Shown here piece after piece: positions 11,977 through 23,109 of a DNA stretch of 64,000 bases; positions within the stretch are counted from its first letter, which is position 1, and the number at the start of each line of letters is the position of its first letter. The position numbers and the translations under genes were made by a program. The notes under the pieces are model-generated. The model made no database searches. It was given only the letters and a program-made list of their open reading frames with translations, and was not told the origin of the DNA. Source of the stretch: Beverwykella pulmonaria (lineage: Eukaryota; Ascomycota; Dothideomycetes; Pleosporales; Melanommataceae); assembly GCA_001599595.1 (NCBI GenBank), contig BCHH01000007.1, forward strand, positions 458,574 through 522,573. Direction: 5' to 3'.

Positions 11977-12278
11977 TGTAACGATTCAAACCATCGTTCC
12001 ATCACATGACCGACCTGCTCCCCACCCAACTCTGATACAGGTCCTATTCCTATCCGAACCTGTAGTACTCCGGCTTAGCTATCTCTCATCCCTCTTACTG
12101 TATGTATATAAGCCAGTCTTCTCGCTGGTTAGATCAGGTAGCTTTTCAATATCCTTTCGTACCAGGCCTATAGGTATCAATTCAATCTTGTGTATTCGTT
12201 ATCACTCACGCACTCCCATATGCCTTCGGTAGTGATTCGCACCCGAATCAGATAGTTCTGATAACCTGCGCCAATACA
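11977..12278 (-). mobile_element. solo LTR, family A (copy 2, inverted)
   Basis: Reverse-complement copy of the 11632-11943 LTR, starting TGTAACGATTCAAACC and ending CCTGCGCCAATACA on the plus strand. No clean target duplication is found (CATAC before, GGAGG after), so the insertion is older or a boundary is damaged. With copy 1 it forms a long interrupted palindrome with a loop of about 33 bp. Confidence 0.82.
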
Positions 12279-13305
12279 GGAGGCTCTACACCCTAACTGC
12301 TTAATACCTAGATTTAGGGGATTTAACAGCTGCATAGTGAAGAGTATAATATTAGCTAATTGTAAAGGGCTGGGCCCTGGTTATGTGGATCCTCGGATCC
12401 TTCGTACGAAGCCTTGGCAGGACCTTATAAACCCCGCCGGCCTCTGCCCTTTGTTCTTCTTCATGCTTCCTTCTGTCGCTAGATAGGATTATAATGCTTA
12501 TTATTTGAGCCTCTTCTATCCCCTTACACTAATACTAAAGGACAACTAGTTTTCTTTGAGAAAGAGTGGTGTGCGGTAATTTTCTATTATGAGCTAATTT
12601 CTAGAACACAATTAAGCGAAAAGATGCGCAAGGGAAAATTTTACTACGTCTAAGAGGTAAACTTGTCCGGTTACACGGTGTGTCCGGTGACCTAGGGAGG
12701 GATGTTAATCTGCTAACTATTTGGCGGCCTCAGAGAGGGAACTCATTGGTATACTTAATAAACGCATCTTGTAAGTCCACACACTTCCCCAAGGTCTCTT
12801 TCCGGCCTCTCCACGCTACGCATACACCCATCTTCCTAGTATAGGGCGGCCAAGTTAAGCAGGGCACAACTTTCGTGAAGCACCGATAAACACCTATCTA
12901 GCTTCTTGACACATGAAATTTCAGAATGGCCTTGTAGCAAAAATTCATTATTTCGTCGCTAGAAACCCAGCTTCTGCTCAAATACTAAGAGGTAGCCGCG
13001 TCACTAATTAAAGCTTCGTTTACTTGCATTGCCCATAGTCAGAAGTTACATCACAAGACGGCGCGAAATATGTCACGGCATTCACTCGCTTCTTCGTGCA
13101 CTTAACGCGTTTCGCGAATCGATCAATCTTGACGTATCTAATGTCAGTCCGTAAGTGCTCGGTGCGACCATGCTGCGCTCTCGCACACTACGCCCGCTCC
13201 CTCGCACTCTCCAATTACCACAACAGCACCGCCTCCATGCCCGAATCGACCGCAACCTCTCCGACTGTATAGCCTACTTTGCTCCTAACGGATCGACGAG
13301 CTTCC
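12279..13305. other. repeat-rich intergenic region
   Basis: Contains an LTR-promoter-like stretch (TATAAACCCC near 12426, pyrimidine-rich downstream) and the inverted partner of the 5.9-kb repeat at about 12663-12708. The sequence looks like LTR debris. No intact gene is supported. Confidence 0.4.
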
Positions 13306-13578
13306 ATGACGCCAACTACTCAGCCCGCCTATATCGCGCCCACCGGATTTGCCGCGCGCATATGGGCACTAGAAGACAAGCAACAGAAACAGGAGGATAA
13401 GATAGAGGCGCTAGAGAAGCAAATCACGGCGAAGGATGGCAAGATCAAAGAACTCGAACGCATGAATGAAGAGCGCACTGCCTGTCGCATGAACTCTATC
13501 GTGCAACTGCGGCGCTTGAAGTTTCTTCACAAAGAGGTATTTCACTCTCGCACGCGAGCAGCAGATCACGAGTGCTAG
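13306..13578 (+). CDS. small coiled-coil hypothetical protein
   Basis: A 90-codon frame from an ATG. Residues about 18-55 form a highly charged heptad-like coiled coil (WALEDKQQKQEDKIEALEKQ and on to KELERMNEER). This looks like the basic-Glu-rich coiled coils found in fungal DNA-associated or mobile-element proteins, but no family is recognised. It may be a fragment of a longer decayed gene, because stops follow in all frames. An upstream in-frame stop supports this start. Confidence 0.4.
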   Translation: MTPTTQPAYIAPTGFAARIWALEDKQQKQEDKIEALEKQITAKDGKIKELERMNEERTACRMNSIVQLRRLKFLHKEVFHSRTRAADHEC

Positions 13579-14315
13579 CAATCAGTAGGCCGGCAACGCT
13601 TTCCTCCAACGAATCGCGCAACTTGCATTAGACAATGTTGAAGGTCATCTAGCTGCCTGTGCGGCCACCGTCTCAACCATCCTCAGCCACAACCAGCTCG
13701 TTACTTGAGCCTTCACAGACAGTAGACATCTAGTCACAGAACAGCTAGGGATGCTGTATGTTAGCTCAGCACAGCAGGGTATGCCGTATCAGCAACCCGG
13801 TGGTTATCAGTGCCCTATGTCATCATATAGGGGTTGCTTGCATCACAATATACCGCATCCGTGCCGTCTCTGCCACAGATAATAAGGTGAAAGGATCCGA
13901 TACCTACTTGACCGCATGCCTCTTTACTCTCAACCTCTCGAGTTTCTGGTTCAGGATTTCGGCGTTGAGATCTCCTTGATCTAGTTGACGGGTATATTAG
14001 CATTGCATTTAATCGAATATTCTGTCTTCTGGGCGTGCATTTCGGAATTTGTATTTCAGTGTATTATATATTTGCCTTTGGTATCTTTTCTTTTCGCAGT
14101 TGGAGCAAGGGTACCCGTAACATCCGCAGGCATAGCTCTTGCGACGCTCCGAGTCTACAATATAACCGCGTCTTTCACGTAGAGTCCGCATAGGCACTTA
14201 GAAGTAATTGGCGAGATACGACCCTTTTGATCATTTGTGGGGACGACAGCTTTTGTCAGCCCAAACTGCTATTTGGCGGATATATGTGCATGCAAACTAA
14301 GGAACAGGATATACA
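13579..14315. other. intergenic region
   Basis: Short open stretches without coding character. The last 130 bases belong to a dispersed repeat annotated separately. No gene is seen. Confidence 0.35.
14183..14310 (+). repeat. dispersed repeat, copy 1 (partner at 43.8 kb)
   Basis: Shares an ordered series of words with 43772-43893: GGCACTTAG.AGTAATTG, TCATT.GTGGGGA.GACA, CAGCTTTTGT and GGC(A)GATATA.GTGCAT. Same strand, roughly 75-80% alike by eye. The element class is unknown. This copy lies next to the 3' end of the NB-ARC-TPR gene. Confidence 0.6.
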
Positions 14316-17300
14316 CTAAACTGCGGTGTCCACCTTTGACAATAATACGGCAATTCTCCTAAGAGCTTGGACCTCGGGATATTTCGGCAGACCTTCCAAT
14401 TCTGTTTCCGCCTTCTGTCCCAAGCCATTCTTCAAGCTGTCTTTAGCTACCTCGATTTGTTTGTATTCATCGGACAGTTTTCCAGCCATCACCTCCTCGA
14501 GACAAGTCTTCTTAAACCCTTCCCATCGTTCCATAACACCATCTCTGATGTCCTCTGAAAATATCCGGTACTTTTGAGACTGGCGTGTGATATTAACCAA
14601 ACTTGCCGGACCTGTTGGTTTACCACCCAACTGCTTCGTGAGGAATTCACGGGTCTTCTCACTTCCGTGGCTCTTTTCATATATCAGGCAGTAGTAGCTG
14701 AGACTGGAAAGTGTTTTTCGATGATCGATACCTAGCAGGACCTGCCTGCTTTCGAACGCCTTCCGAAATATTTCCCCTGCCTCTGACAAATTTCCGGTAT
14801 ACAGATGGATCAATGCCACCTGTTGCATGCTTGACAGTGTGTCCGGATGATTGTACCGCAATCTCGCTTTCCTCATCTCTAGTATCTCTTTGCTGATCCT
14901 TTCTGCTCTTGCGTACCTTTGCTCGTGACAGAGGGCCCAAACGAAGTTGTAGCGACTCAGCAGTCGCTTGGGATGGTCTACAGGGAGTCGTTTTCTTGAT
15001 TCTAGTGAATAACGTATATCCGCGGCCGCATCTTTATTGAGATCTATTAGCATGAACGCGTAGCTGTCGATACTATCCAGTGTGTCTGGGTGATGAGAAC
15101 CTAGAACCATTCGCCGTCGAGCCAGTACTTTTTCGCATAGTTCTTGAGCGTACTTATGGTGACCCATGTGATGATGTGCTAAGGCAAAGCTGTCAAGAGA
15201 ATCCAGGTAGTCAGGGTGGCGGTTGCCCAAAACTGCATGGCGTGCGCGACAAGCTTTTCTGCTGAGCGATTCCGCCTCTTTGTACAGCCCCTGATGTCGC
15301 AAAATAACAGCATATAAAGAGGCGGAACGTAACGTCGCTGGATGGTTTTTTCCCAGCAATTCTTCTTGCAAAATCATTGCTGTGAAGGCCGTTTCCGATG
15401 CATCAGGATAGCGTCCAAGTTGGAACCAATTCCATGCAATTGCGCTTGCTGTAGCCAGAGTGCTGGGATGTGTCTCTCCAAGTGACTTGATTTGTTCGAC
15501 GTGTATCGCTGTATGCTCTTGCTCCGATTTCGAGAAGCTACCCGATAGTGCCATGATGCAGGCACGGAGACAGCGAACTTCAAGAGTATCTGGGTGGTTA
15601 GGACCAAGAATACGGCTCCTTGACTCATATATTGATTCGCACAGAAGCATCGCTCTGGTATTGTGGCCCAAGTACATCTCAACCTTAGCTAGTGTAGTGT
15701 GCGTGGTAAGTGTTTCTGGATGTTCCTTTCCAAGGATCGCTTTTTGCAGAGAGAAAATTTTGTGTGCCTCATCTTTGACGTCTCCGAACCTACCTTGACA
15801 CGTGTGAAGGTGTATTTGAGCAAGGACAGATTGGCTGGCCAGTGTTTGCGGATGTTTTTCGCCAAACAGTTCGCGCCTCCGTTCCCAAGCTTTGTGGGCG
15901 TATATCCCTGCTTTGGTGTATATGCCTTGGTCAAGTAACACTGATGCGCAACTGTGCAGGCTGCTGATCGTCATAACATGATCTTTGCCAAGTACTCTTT
16001 TCCGTTCCTTGAATAGTTGGTCAATTTCCTTACTGGCCTCAACACTACGCCCAAGCTTCTGGAGTGCTAACCCGTAGCAATCACCCCTTGTCAAATTGTT
16101 CAACACTTTGCTACCGTAATCTCTGGCAATCTCATACTTTCCACAAAGTCGGTAAATAGAGGAGAGATCTTTATAACAGCGTTGGCGAGCGTCATTGCGA
16201 GTGTCCCCGAACATGTTGTCCTTGACTTGTTCCACCTCTTGCAGTTCTTCGAGAGCATCCTGGTATTTCCCTTGACATTGCAGCAGTACAGCACGGTCTT
16301 CTTTGCACTCGAGCCAAATTCTGCTTTCCGGAGAGCTTCGAGACACTGATCCTTTGATCATTCGTTCAGCACATTCAACTGCTTTGGCGCAGCGTTTTTC
16401 AGCGTCGTCATACTGTCCCAAGCACCGTAGCGATTCCACATACATTCTTGAAGCACTCAGAGTATCAATGTGATTTTCCCCATGTTGGCGTTTACTCATT
16501 TCGTACGCATCTTTCGCAGCCTTTGACGCCCTCTTGAATTCTCCGGTATTAAGAAAGGATTGAATAATTGTCTCTCTGAACTTCAACAATCTAGGCACAT
16601 GTTTCTCAAGGCGCGATTGTTTCAAGTCGTAAATGCATGCCAGCATAGCTCCCACATGCCGTAATATTTCCTCCACTTCAATGAGATCTTGTGGAATTTC
16701 GGTATGTTTTCTGTCGAAGTTGAATGCGATCTGCAATCTTTCGACCACACCGTTGATGTGTTTGTCGGATATGCGCCCACTGTATAGATCCCTCCTCATC
16801 ATCATTTGAACAAGAGAGTGAATCCAAATGTCTTTTCCATTCGAGCCCTGAGTCAAAAGAGACAATCTTTCGAGCCTGTCGATTGTATGTTTTACTATTT
16901 CCCTGGCGGACAAAAGCTCTGGTTGAGACTGGTAAGTAAACCAAGAACTCATCTTTTGTGGGACAGTTTGCCAGATCGTGAGAGGTTGTTCCAAAAGGCT
17001 GATGCTGATGCAAGTTGGATCGAGAAAAGATAAATCTCCGCAGATGGCCGCTTCGTTGCCCTTGGGTAATTTGTGGAAGTCTAACAGGAAGTCGAATGCG
17101 CGCTTTAGAATCATTTTTTCCAGAAATCGGGGATGGTCATTGTAGTGCGTGATCGTGGTCTCCCAGTTGAGTGCCTTACTGCATTTTAGCGTTGTGGACT
17201 CACTACGACTTGCGAAGTAAATTGATACTCCTTACATTAATTCGTTCCTTCCACACTGTTTCTATGCCCACCCGCCTAGCTTTATTGGCAGCAATTTCTA

Positions 17301-18347
17301 CTGCCAAAGGGAGCCTACCAATCGCTTGAATGATATCCGGAATCAGTTTCTTCTCGTGGTCTTTTAGCGGTTTGTCATAAAAGCCGGAGAAAACACTTGT
17401 TGCCCAGACGATATCAGGAAGCTTGATCTCATAGCATAAGTCTCTGACACCAGGTAGGAGAAACCACGTGAGATCCTCAGCTATGAGCCTTGATCTCGTT
17501 GTTATCAACACTCTGCCGTCTTTAGCTTTCGCGGGAACGATATCCTTAGTATCTTGCATTGTAGCATCCCGCACATCGTCCAGGACAAGTACCCAACCCT
17601 TGCACTTAGACTGTTCGAGGCCTATGTCTTCCAGCCACTCTTTCAATTTTTGAATCCCAGGTTTCAGTGCAATATCGTCTTGATTGTCATAAATCTTTTT
17701 CAGCGCCTCATTTATTGACATAGCCAAAGTTGTTGAAGTAGAAGCCTTCAGCAAAATTGCACAGAGGTTGTTGGAGTTCAGCTCGAGATATCGATGTGCA
17801 AGCCAGGTCTTTCCTATTCCAACCATTCCCCATATAGCGCAACATGATGGCGCGTCGTTATCTGTGGCCCTTTTCAGAGCGCTGTTTATGACATTAAATT
17901 CTTCTGTCCTCTTTCTAAAATGCGGAAGATTCTTCGCAGAGTATAAACGAACGATTTCGCGAGGTTTCAAGCGTGTGCCATCTATGGAGCGTCAGAAATT
18001 ATGACGACAGTATTAGCTGGGCACCTGCTCACTGCTTCCGTAATGGTTGTTGTTCAATATGGTGGCTTCGACCTCAGTTAGTTGAAATTTGCTGAGATAT
18101 TGGGTACAGGAGCAAACATACTAACGCGAGAGTTGCGTCCACTCGCCTGTGTGATGCCGGAGACCGCACCTCCCACATTGCTTGTATTGGTGTATCCCAC
18201 CCCGCCCTGTTGAGTATTTGGACTTTTTGAAACTTGCTGATTGTAACTGGCTTCGCGGGACTGTCTAGTGGGGCGAGGCTGTCCTCCACAACCATATGCC
18301 TCCGGGGTGACAGGAATTCCTGGTGGATAGGCACTCAATGGATCCAT
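14316..18347 (-). CDS. NB-ARC-TPR STAND receptor with N-terminal Gly/Asn-rich signalling motif
   Basis: Predicted join on the minus strand: 18347-18126, 18072-18033, 17981-17236, 17174-14316; frames close exactly (1288 aa). The first exon and the 40-nt second exon give a disordered Pro/Gln/Asn-rich head with a motif at residues 53-88 (TNTSNVGGAVSG, then TILNNNHYGSN across the first intron). NB-ARC: P-loop GMVGIGKT (about 139), kinase-2 GWVLVLDDV (about 216), GRVLITTRS (about 243), GRLPLAVEIA (about 309). Residues about 500-1200 hold some twelve kinesin-light-chain-like TPRs (recurring LG..HPDTL.S). By family, the TPRs sense, NB-ARC oligomerises and the head signals. The head motif recurs at the C-terminus of the divergently transcribed hydrolase. 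The first intron's donor (GTTAGT) could instead be GTATGT three bases on, so the head is the least certain part. Confidence 0.88.
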
Positions 18348-19030
18348 GGTATCACTGAAGATTGTAAAGTAGTAAGAGGATTGACAGCCTTCAGGAATGA
18401 ATTGCTGTTCGAATCATCAGCGCAAATTACATTGAAGTAATTTGAGGTTAGGCGAGCCGAATGCTGAGCACGTCAAAGACTTGAGGCAAATATCACTGCT
18501 GATGTAAAGTGCGCATAGACGTGGTAGCAAATGAATGATTTTGACCCCTCTATTAAACCAGGGTAAAGAATGAGCATTCGTATTCTCCCAGCCACTGATG
18601 ACGAATAGCAGCCTAGGATGTTCAGCTGTCCCATCACAGAGTCGCATTAGCTGAAGTCAAGACCTAAACTCGCTTAACCCAGCTATACACGGCCCCACTC
18701 TAATGGCTATATCGAGGACCGGCCCGCTTAGAACGACATGGCCATGAACGCCAAAGGCAACACACATTTCATATTCTATCCTAAGTGGGTGATGACTGCA
18801 GCTACCGCTTCTTATCATCGTACAATGCTTACTTGCATGCATTGACGTACGTACCAGTTGCAGGCAAAGTGGATGAAGGTTGAATTATAGGCTCTAACGA
18901 CCCAGATCAGGTCGATTGCTCAAACTCTTCGAATATTTAGGTTTCTGCCTTCCCCATCACTCTGTTTGTAAGCTTGTATGCTTCAATAGCCAAAATCGAT
19001 AGCTTGGTTTCTCTAAATTCTTGACTGCAA
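18348..19030. promoter_or_regulatory. shared divergent promoter region of receptor and effector
   Basis: The only spacer (683 bp) between two genes transcribed away from each other, the NB-ARC-TPR receptor and the SesB-like hydrolase, so it must carry both promoters and may co-regulate them. I see no strong operator or gene in it. Confidence 0.5.
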
Positions 19031-20370
19031 ATGATGGATCTCAACATTGTTTCGGACGATTTGAACAAACTCGCTGATGGAGGACTCAGACCAGTAGTAG
19101 AGTAAGAGATATGTTATCCATGACTTCCTTACTTATTCACGTACATTAGCATCGTCTTCGTTCACGGACTTCGGGGTCATCCGAGAGACACCTGGGTTGC
19201 AGAAGACCCGCAAGACAGGGATGACAAAATCTTTTGGCCCGCAGAACTTCTTCCCCAGACAATAAAGAACGCTCGGATCTTCAGTTTTGGTTATCACACC
19301 GAGTTCGCAACATTCTATCCAGTTCTCCCCAAACAAATTCCCCACACGAGTATCGATCATCACTCGACAGGCTTAATCCTTAAGCTTGGTAACTTCCGGA
19401 GTCACGACAACACCGTGAGCACTGCCCTTGCTCCCTACCTAAGAACTAATGTGATTGAAAGCTGAACACTTTTCCAAAACAGTCTACGCGCCCAATAATC
19501 TTCGTCGCTCACTCTCTCGGAGGTCTTGTTGTCGCTAACGCCCTCGCAAGCAAATACGACGACGATGCGCAGGGTCAGAAAGTTGTCGATCATACTTATG
19601 GTACCATATTCCTCGGAACCCCCTTCAAAGGCTCAGATAAGGCGCCCTGGGCCGAAACAGCACGTCGAGTGCTCGACTGGGTCGGCGGCGATACCAATGA
19701 CCTCACGATCCAAGACCTCAACAAGCGCTCCGAAAAGCTCCAACAGATTAGCATACGATTCCAACTCTTGGTGCAGAGTCGAGCGACATCGAAGGAGCTG
19801 AAGCCGATTCAAGTTGCATGTTTCTTCGAGGAGATCAAGACGAAGAAGTCAATTCTCAAGGTCAAGAAGGATCTTGGGCATATTGTTACGGCGGCTTCTG
19901 CGACATTGGCCGGGTATAAAGAGGTTGGAATTAATGCGGACCATGTTGGCATGTGCCGATTCCACAGTGTGGATCAGGCCGGGTACAAGCTCGTCACTGG
20001 GAAGATCAACGAGATGATCGCAAACTTTAAAAAGAGCAGTGCTGAGCTCACGGTGAGTGCACCACTACCTCACTTATACGAGATTTATTTGCTGACATGT
20101 AAAATAGAAAGAAGGGCAGACCGTGGTTAATATTGGCGATGTGAATATGGGAGATAACAATCTTAACATTGGCGGATTTATTGCGGGAGTAGTTCTCGGT
20201 ACCACTGAAAATGCAGTCATAACGACAATCAACAATACTGTATGTGAGAAAATGAACAGATTTCTAGAAAGGGAACCACTGACGTTTAACTTCTCTAGTA
20301 TGGGGCTGAGGTTGCCCAAGCTATGGCAGCCCACCAAAACAGACAGAATGCAAATAATGTAAACAACTAA
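19031..20370 (+). CDS. SesB-like alpha/beta hydrolase with C-terminal amyloid-like motif
   Basis: Predicted join: 19031-19101, 19150-19414, 19483-20052, 20108-20239, 20299-20370; all phases agree (369 aa). The catalytic core has VFVHGLRGHPRDTW, nucleophile elbow IFVAHSLGGLVVAN (Ser in GHSLGG-type setting) and TIFLGTPFKGS, the signature of fungal SesB/DUF676 serine hydrolases. There is no NACHT; the protein instead ends in a Gly/Asn-rich tail from residue about 303: TVVNIGDVNMGDNNLNIGG, then VVLGTTENAV, TTINNTYG and an Asn/Gln-rich end. VNIGDVNM resembles the RHIM core pattern [IV]-Q-[IVL]-G-x-x-N-x-[ML] with N for Q. The tail resembles the N-terminus of the adjacent NLR. By analogy with NLR/SesB pairs, this is probably the effector switched on by that receptor. 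A second ATG three bases on could also start it. Confidence 0.85.
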
Positions 20371-20856
20371 TGCGTACTACGTTTTGACCACTTTTGGGAA
20401 ATGGAAATGATGTTTTCTTCCATAAGTTGACCAGAATGGCTTCGTATGCTTCTGGAAATCGGTGTTCTTGGGGGTAAATTTGGACATCGGCGATGTGTGT
20501 TCCATAGAGAAAGATCATTGGAGATCTTTTGACGTTAATTTTGACAATAACCAATATCCCGATACTACAATAAAAGCTTAGTGACCTGTTACCAGCTAGC
20601 CAATCGAAGCGACCCATCATATCAATTTGCCAAATTGGTAAACTCGTGCATATCAAGGTTGCTTACTAACTAACCGGAATTGGTATCCTTAAACGACTTC
20701 GAGAGAAGGCGGTAGTCTTTTCTCTTCTACTGGCCCCCACTCCATTTAATGATAGCAGGTTACAGCCACGCTAATTGCTTAGCTGAACTCCCTGCGCTAA
20801 TGCACGATCCTTGTTTATTGCTTTCGGATGCACCAGCTTCATCTCCTTCCGACCAC
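20371..20856. other. intergenic region
   Basis: 3' flank of the hydrolase gene. No coding signal beyond spurious frames. Confidence 0.35.
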
Positions 20857-20862
20857 CCTTAG

Positions 20863-21760
20863 GCAGCGTAGTCAACGTAGCGTAGTACGGTACGGGAGGT
20901 CCTTGTCGCTGTACGGTACGGCTTGTATGGTGGTTACGTACGTACGGCGACCGCCAAAAAAGGTGGATTACGGTCCGTAACCGTAGCAGGGCATCCAGGG
21001 CATGCTACGGAGCGTATAGCACTTCCAAATTAGATAATTGGTGATTGTTTCTTGGTGTTGAGCTTTGTTTGAGGAGTTTCTTAAGTAGGGAGCTTGAATA
21101 TAGGTGTACGATTGTATTGAGATAAATCTTTGAGGTTGACTCAGGAACGTTGAGAAGGTTATATACTCCTGTGAGGTCACGTGACCCTGTCTTAGTCACG
21201 TGATTCTTTCGAGGACCCGTGACTGGTCCGTAGCCTGCCCGAGGGCCTTCAGGGGCTGGCGATGTATAATATTGTCACACCATGCCTCATAAAATTGCTA
21301 AAAAAAAACGCCTTGAGTACTCTCACACGATTAAGATAGCTAAGATAGCTCTAGTAACAGCAGGCGGCTAGTAGAAGCTTCAAAAGCTCTCCTCAGCGTG
21401 GCAGTATAATAGGGCGTATACGCGGCTAAAGCTTGAGATGATTGCAAAGCCTAAGATGGTAAGTATTGCTCTATTTTGTATGCAAAGGTTAATAAGNTAC
21501 TGCGTTGGNTTCAGCNAAACACTTAAGGCAATATAGCCTGCGACGCTTAGTGATTGATTCAGGTGTTGTGCTACATCAAAATCAGCTGCCGAAACAGCCA
21601 AAATACCACTAAAGAAGGCGGCCGTACAGCCGTAATTACGGGTCAAATTATATACAAATACGGCTACGGTACGGCTCATATGGCTGTTACGTACGTACGG
21701 AGCAATTCACCATTACGGTCCGTAATTGTACGGCGTACTACGGTACGTTGGCCACGCTGC
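20863..21760. mobile_element. TIR element (MITE-like) with nested solo LTR
   Basis: Imperfect terminal inverted repeats of about 35 bp (left GCAGCGTAGTCAACGTAGCG, right end its inverse ending CGTTGGCCACGCTGC) are flanked by a 6-bp direct repeat CCTTAG (20857-20862 and 21761-21766). The subterminal parts repeat TACGG/GTACGTAC words on both sides. No transposase is visible, so it is non-autonomous. A solo LTR sits inside at 21006-21280. Three ambiguous bases (N) occur at about 21497-21516. Confidence 0.7.
21006..21280 (-). mobile_element. solo LTR, family B (copy 1), nested in TIR element
   Basis: On the minus strand it begins (G)TGTGACAATATTATACATCG and ends CTCCGTA, about 275 bp, with a perfect 5-bp target duplication CATGC (21001-21005 and 21281-21285). 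A related copy at 44397-44619 ends CCTCGTA. CACGTGA words occur in the middle of both. Confidence 0.8.
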
Positions 21761-21766
21761 CCTTAG

Positions 21767-22049
21767 GCAGCCGAAATGATTTTCAGACACAAGGTAGTCT
21801 GAACGTTTTACAAACCCGTTCGATATGGATTGGAATAGCGCACTAGACTGTCCCACCACGCTAGCAAAAGACCAGGCATTGAAAGCTATAACAGCATTCA
21901 ATGTAGTGCAGTAACTCGCTTTTAAAGGAACTGGTCTCCCCGAGCGCCCGGCAGGCTTGACGAAGGCCCCGTCACAATCCACATTGTACTGAATATAATA
22001 AGTATTTGGAGGCAGAATTAGCTCTTTTTCTCTGTGTATTCATCCCAGA
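21767..22049. other. intergenic region
   Basis: Nothing recognisable beyond the flank of the TIR element. Confidence 0.3.
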
Positions 22050-22425
22050 TGCCCATCGCAATAGAAAGCTAATGTTGTGGCGCCTAGATAAATCAATCAA
22101 CCCAGTGTTTGTCAGCAGGCCTTTTGGCAATATCAGACACAAAATTGTGTATCATTTGTTGTATAGAAGGTAGCTCTCGTGAATTAAGGGTATCAATATA
22201 TTGGAGAAGCTCTTGTTCTTGCGTGTTGTTGAGAAGTTGTTGATTTTTGAGCTTGTGTGCCGTTAAGCCTTGAACACCCCGCCAGCGCTTTGACAGCGTT
22301 GACTAATTGCACCCATATTTATCAGCCGCCTGAGTAATATTAGGTGTTTCTCTAGATTCTAGCAATTATAGCTTAGCCAACGCGTCGTTGATTGGAGCTA
22401 TTTTGGTGGAGTTACAAACCTATTG
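22050..22425 (-). pseudogene. pogo/Fot1-type transposase N-terminal relic
   Basis: On the minus strand, frames spell the HTH and CENP-B-like start of a Fot1/pogo DDE transposase: an ITQAADKYG-like helix, STLSKRWRGVQGL, then LLNNTQEQELLQYIDTLN and MIHNFVSDIAKRPADKHWV. Stops (TAG where CAG is expected) and a missing catalytic domain show it is dead. Confidence 0.7.
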
Positions 22426-22744
22426 AAAAATGTGGGATTTTGGTGTCACTGTTGGGCATCTTGTGCGATCCATATATCTGTGCGTCTCAAGGTTCCCCAG
22501 AATGCTAGGGAATCTTAAAGTATAGGATATCGTGAGATTCTATAGGATGTCTCATAGTGTCTCGTGCCTTGGTGTTCCTCAGTTTTCCTGGGATATCCCG
22601 TGACTTCGGGTCAAGGGACCGGTGTATCATGAAAGGGAATGGTCCTCCCTATGCTGAACTAGTATATTAATTAGCGCCTGCGTCTATTTATCAACTACTA
22701 CTAGGAAAACTAGTAAGACATGCTGCTATGCATAATGGACTAGG

Positions 22745-22900
22745 CACAAACAATTTTGCCGTACTGTCACGAGAGGCTATGAGTAGTTTATGATCGGGAC
22801 TCAATTCGATATCAGTGACTACGGATACAATCACATGTGTGGTAAGGCTTATAAACAAGACGTTGCGTAAAAAGCTCAACCAGAGGCCCTTCACGTTCAA
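22745..22900 (-). pseudogene. WD40-repeat fragment
   Basis: A minus-strand stretch reads VVTDIELSPDHKLLIASRDSTAKLF, split here as VVTDIELSPDH and KLLIASRDSTAKLF, a single beta-propeller blade of the type found in NACHT-WD40 proteins. There is no neighbouring blade, so it is an isolated fragment. Confidence 0.4.
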
Positions 22901-23109
22901 TAAGTACTCTGCATGGTTCGTGCGTAGGCTGAGCCCGATTACGGCTCGGTTGTAAATTTTAAGTTAGATTGGTTAGTTGCCGAGCTCGCCGTTCGTAGGG
23001 TACTGTGTCGCAGAGCACAGTACTTGTCAGGCTCATCGTTCGGGAGGTATTGTAGAATACAATACCCTTGACAGTGTCACTCCGTGACATGTATAAGACT
23101 ACTACAGCC

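Noticed and set aside
18078..18347. Separate small Gly/Asn-rich protein gene
   Set aside because: The frame stops at 18078 only if unspliced. A GTTAGT...CTGAG intron joins it in phase to a 40-nt exon and the NB-ARC exon, so it is better read as the receptor's N-terminus, though a stand-alone short protein is not fully excluded.
20321..20656. 111-codon minus-strand frame downstream of the hydrolase
   Set aside because: It overlaps the spliced last exon of the hydrolase and has no recognisable motif.
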